From Comamonadaceae bacterium (lineage in GTDB: Bacteria; Pseudomonadota; Gammaproteobacteria; Burkholderiales; Burkholderiaceae_C), in NCBI GenBank assembly GCA_947455465.1, contig CANGNS010000010.1, positions 1-64,000 on the forward strand: a stretch of DNA of 64,000 bases, given 5' to 3'. The translations under genes were made by a program, and so were the position numbers. Below, in pieces: positions 62,395 to 64,000 of the stretch; within the stretch, counting starts at the first letter, position 1; every line of letters starts with the position of its first letter. Below the pieces are notes generated by a model. The model worked only from the letters and a program-made list of their open reading frames with translations. It ran no database searches and was not told where the DNA came from.

Positions 62395-64000
62395 TCAAGC
62401 AAAGTTGACAACTGAATTGCAAACTTGCTCTAACGACGCGGATCTATGCCCATTTTCCCAGAGCCAGCTCAGCCTTGCACCGATGTACAGGGTATTTTTG
62501 GCAAGATCGCCGGCCATGCCGCACTGGACACTGCCGTAGTTCCCGGAATCAGTCCACGCCGCATCTGACACGCCAGCCTTTACGGCGGCAACCATTTCGT
62601 TGGCCCACACAATATGGTTGTCGGCGAAAACGTCGGCATCCGGGAATGGCTTAGCGTCATCACCACCTACGACGCGCAGCAAGGCTGTGTTGTCCCGTTG
62701 GTGTGCCGCTCGATGCTTTTCGTCGCTTCCATCCGCGTCAAAAATGAGCAGGGTCGGTATCCCAAGGCCTTTGGCAATAATTAGTGAGTGCAGTAGTGAA
62801 CTCTTCCCGTTCGCAGGAACAATGTGCACACCTCTGCGGCGGAACTCGTCCCACCGCCCGGAAAGTACGAGCCAAGAATGGATATATGCCACATCTTCCA
62901 GTCCTTCGACCAGGACAAGGCGTTGTGCAAAGAACATCTCGTTCAATGCAGGCTGCAGAACTTGGTGGACCTTCGCAAGCGCACCATTCGCCTTCAACGG
63001 CGTGGCACCTTTGGCATGTGCAAAATCAGTCGCGAACTGTTCATAGTTGTAGCTGCACACGACGGAATGCTGGGCGCCAGCGACGCGACGCACTACTCGA
63101 ACGTCTTCGAATGCATCGCCTGATACGAAATACGGGCTGTGCGTGGTGATGAGGATCTGCGCATGTTGCTCACTGAGGCGATGCAGCACGCTGGATAGGT
63201 GCCTAGCTTGCGGTGGATGTTGGTAGAGCTCCGGCTCCTCACAGCCCAGGATCAACGCTGGTCCTTGGCCAGCTGACTCCGCCAATTCTTGCAACAGCGC
63301 CAGTAAGAAAGAACGCTGCAGCCCATGCCCAAAACGGGAGAGATGACCCTCGAAGGCGCCTTCACTCGCAAGGACTGCCGCGAGCGGTTCTTCAACTTGC
63401 ACGGATTTCTTTGGGTCTTGGCGCCATTCAACTCGCAAAGCAGCATCAGGATGCGCCCATTGCACGAGACGCGTAGCGAGAGATGCCGAGATTTCATTTA
63501 GAGCCCCCTGGTTTTCCTGTAGCAGTTTCTTGTATTCCTCCTGCGCGTTGGTCGCGATCAGTTTGATCTTGTCTGAGAAGTTCACTTTGCTGCGAACGGC
63601 GCGGGCCAGCAAACGTCCAAGAGCGCTGTTTTTCAGCTCAGCCTGCTCGTCTGCCGCGTCTTTTACGGCTGGGACATAGACCCATTGAACATACTTGGCC
63701 AGCCGATTCGAGCCTTTACTCACTCCATAAAACTGATCTTCACTCGGAATCAACGCGCATTCCGCTGGCCTAGCGGCTTCATAGGCATGGAGGGCTGAGG
63801 CCATAGCGTCCTTGGTGCCTGCTGCCGGCAAATCTGGGCAACTAGTTCGGAGTCCTGCATAAATTGCCTTAAGATCGTTTGCGCTAACGCCATCATTTGC
63901 GGCCTTGAAATACGGGGCCAATATGGGCATAACCAAGCGCTGCCCATATTGCTTAATAACGGCAGATCCAGATACTGGGTCGAAATTGGCTATAGCAGAT
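62395..64000 (-). CDS. OLD-family ATPase/TOPRIM nuclease, N-terminus beyond the window
   Basis: The frame is open through the right edge (reading ...ANFDPVSGSAVIKQYGQRLV before the internal TTG/ATG codons), so the start and Walker A are outside. Seen: ABC-type signature LSRFGHGLQRSFLLALL, Walker B ALILGCEEPELYQHPP, switch His in ITTHSPYFVSG, and a C-terminal TOPRIM domain with LVEGLEDVAY and LLIFDADGSDEKH. OLD proteins are nucleases and some act in antiphage defence with or without a GajB-like helicase. Its partner, if any, is outside or absent; Mod-Res lies downstream on the same strand. Confidence 0.88.
   Translation of the reverse strand, partial: SAIANFDPVSGSAVIKQYGQRLVMPILAPYFKAANDGVSANDLKAIYAGLRTSCPDLPAAGTKDAMASALHAYEAARPAECALIPSEDQFYGVSKGSNRLAKYVQWVYVPAVKDAADEQAELKNSALGRLLARAVRSKVNFSDKIKLIATNAQEEYKKLLQENQGALNEISASLATRLVQWAHPDAALRVEWRQDPKKSVQVEEPLAAVLASEGAFEGHLSRFGHGLQRSFLLALLQELAESAGQGPALILGCEEPELYQHPPQARHLSSVLHRLSEQHAQILITTHSPYFVSGDAFEDVRVVRRVAGAQHSVVCSYNYEQFATDFAHAKGATPLKANGALAKVHQVLQPALNEMFFAQRLVLVEGLEDVAYIHSWLVLSGRWDEFRRRGVHIVPANGKSSLLHSLIIAKGLGIPTLLIFDADGSDEKHRAAHQRDNTALLRVVGGDDAKPFPDADVFADNHIVWANEMVAAVKAGVSDAAWTDSGNYGSVQCGMAGDLAKNTLYIGARLSWLWENGHRSASLEQVCNSVVNFA

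Noticed and set aside
62171-62422. Short minus-strand open frame upstream of Mod
   Set aside because: No similarity, overlaps the OLD gene end and the palindrome; likely chance.

Overview
The window is a stretch of a high-GC betaproteobacterial chromosome, most likely order Burkholderiales and probably family Comamonadaceae; the genus cannot be fixed from sequence alone. The evidence is the gene set and order: minC-minD-minE, mnmG-rsmG-parA-parB with parS sites, GTP-dependent PEP carboxykinase, glnK-amtB with NtrC/sigma54 elements, and an 84-residue second-type IF-1. The mnmG-rsmG-parAB block with parS suggests the window lies in the origin-proximal part of the chromosome, but dnaA and oriC are not in it.

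Layout. 1-5 kb: the end of a carbohydrate-type TonB-dependent receptor gene, a YfeW-like periplasmic serine hydrolase and a secreted heparin-lyase-fold protein, possibly one glycan uptake locus. 5-10.3 kb: acyl-CoA dehydrogenase, MFS transporter, small hypotheticals, DAHP synthase and infA. 10.5-13 kb: an Lrp-type regulator and the Min operon, with two consensus DnaA boxes upstream of minC. 13.4-17 kb: a cysteine-less glutaredoxin-like protein, a Met/His-rich Spy-like protein and a divergent copZ/copA pair. 17-22 kb: Old Yellow Enzyme, MFS transporter, GMC oxidoreductase and class II aldolase. 22-30 kb: mnmG-rsmG, three parS-type sites, a LysE exporter, parA-hydrolase-parB, a membrane methyltransferase, a degenerate HD-GYP protein and a PduO-type adenosyltransferase.

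30-34.8 kb is an AT-richer accessory insert. It carries a 1014-residue fusion of a calcineurin-like phosphoesterase to a P-loop NTPase with a long unrecognised C-terminal region (a candidate single-gene defence protein), an insertion-sequence remnant, and a ribbon-helix-helix/PIN toxin-antitoxin pair. 34.8-39.7 kb is a four-gene catabolic operon divergent from a MocR-type regulator. 40-44.5 kb is a TauABC-like ABC transporter with a guanidino-acid ureohydrolase; its promoter has NtrC and sigma54 elements, so it looks like a nitrogen-scavenging system. 44.6-56.6 kb is mostly housekeeping: SulP transporter, pckG, glutathione peroxidase, recQ, comM/yifB, glnK-amtB and an SMP-30 protein. A near-perfect LexA box lies between comM and glnK, three bases from the NtrC site.

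56.6-64 kb looks like a defence island with decayed edges: vapB with a truncated vapC, a DUF2130 pseudogene, a type III-like Res subunit, its Mod methyltransferase split by a one-base frameshift, and an OLD-family ATPase/TOPRIM nuclease running off the right end. No tRNA, rRNA or CRISPR array was recognised.
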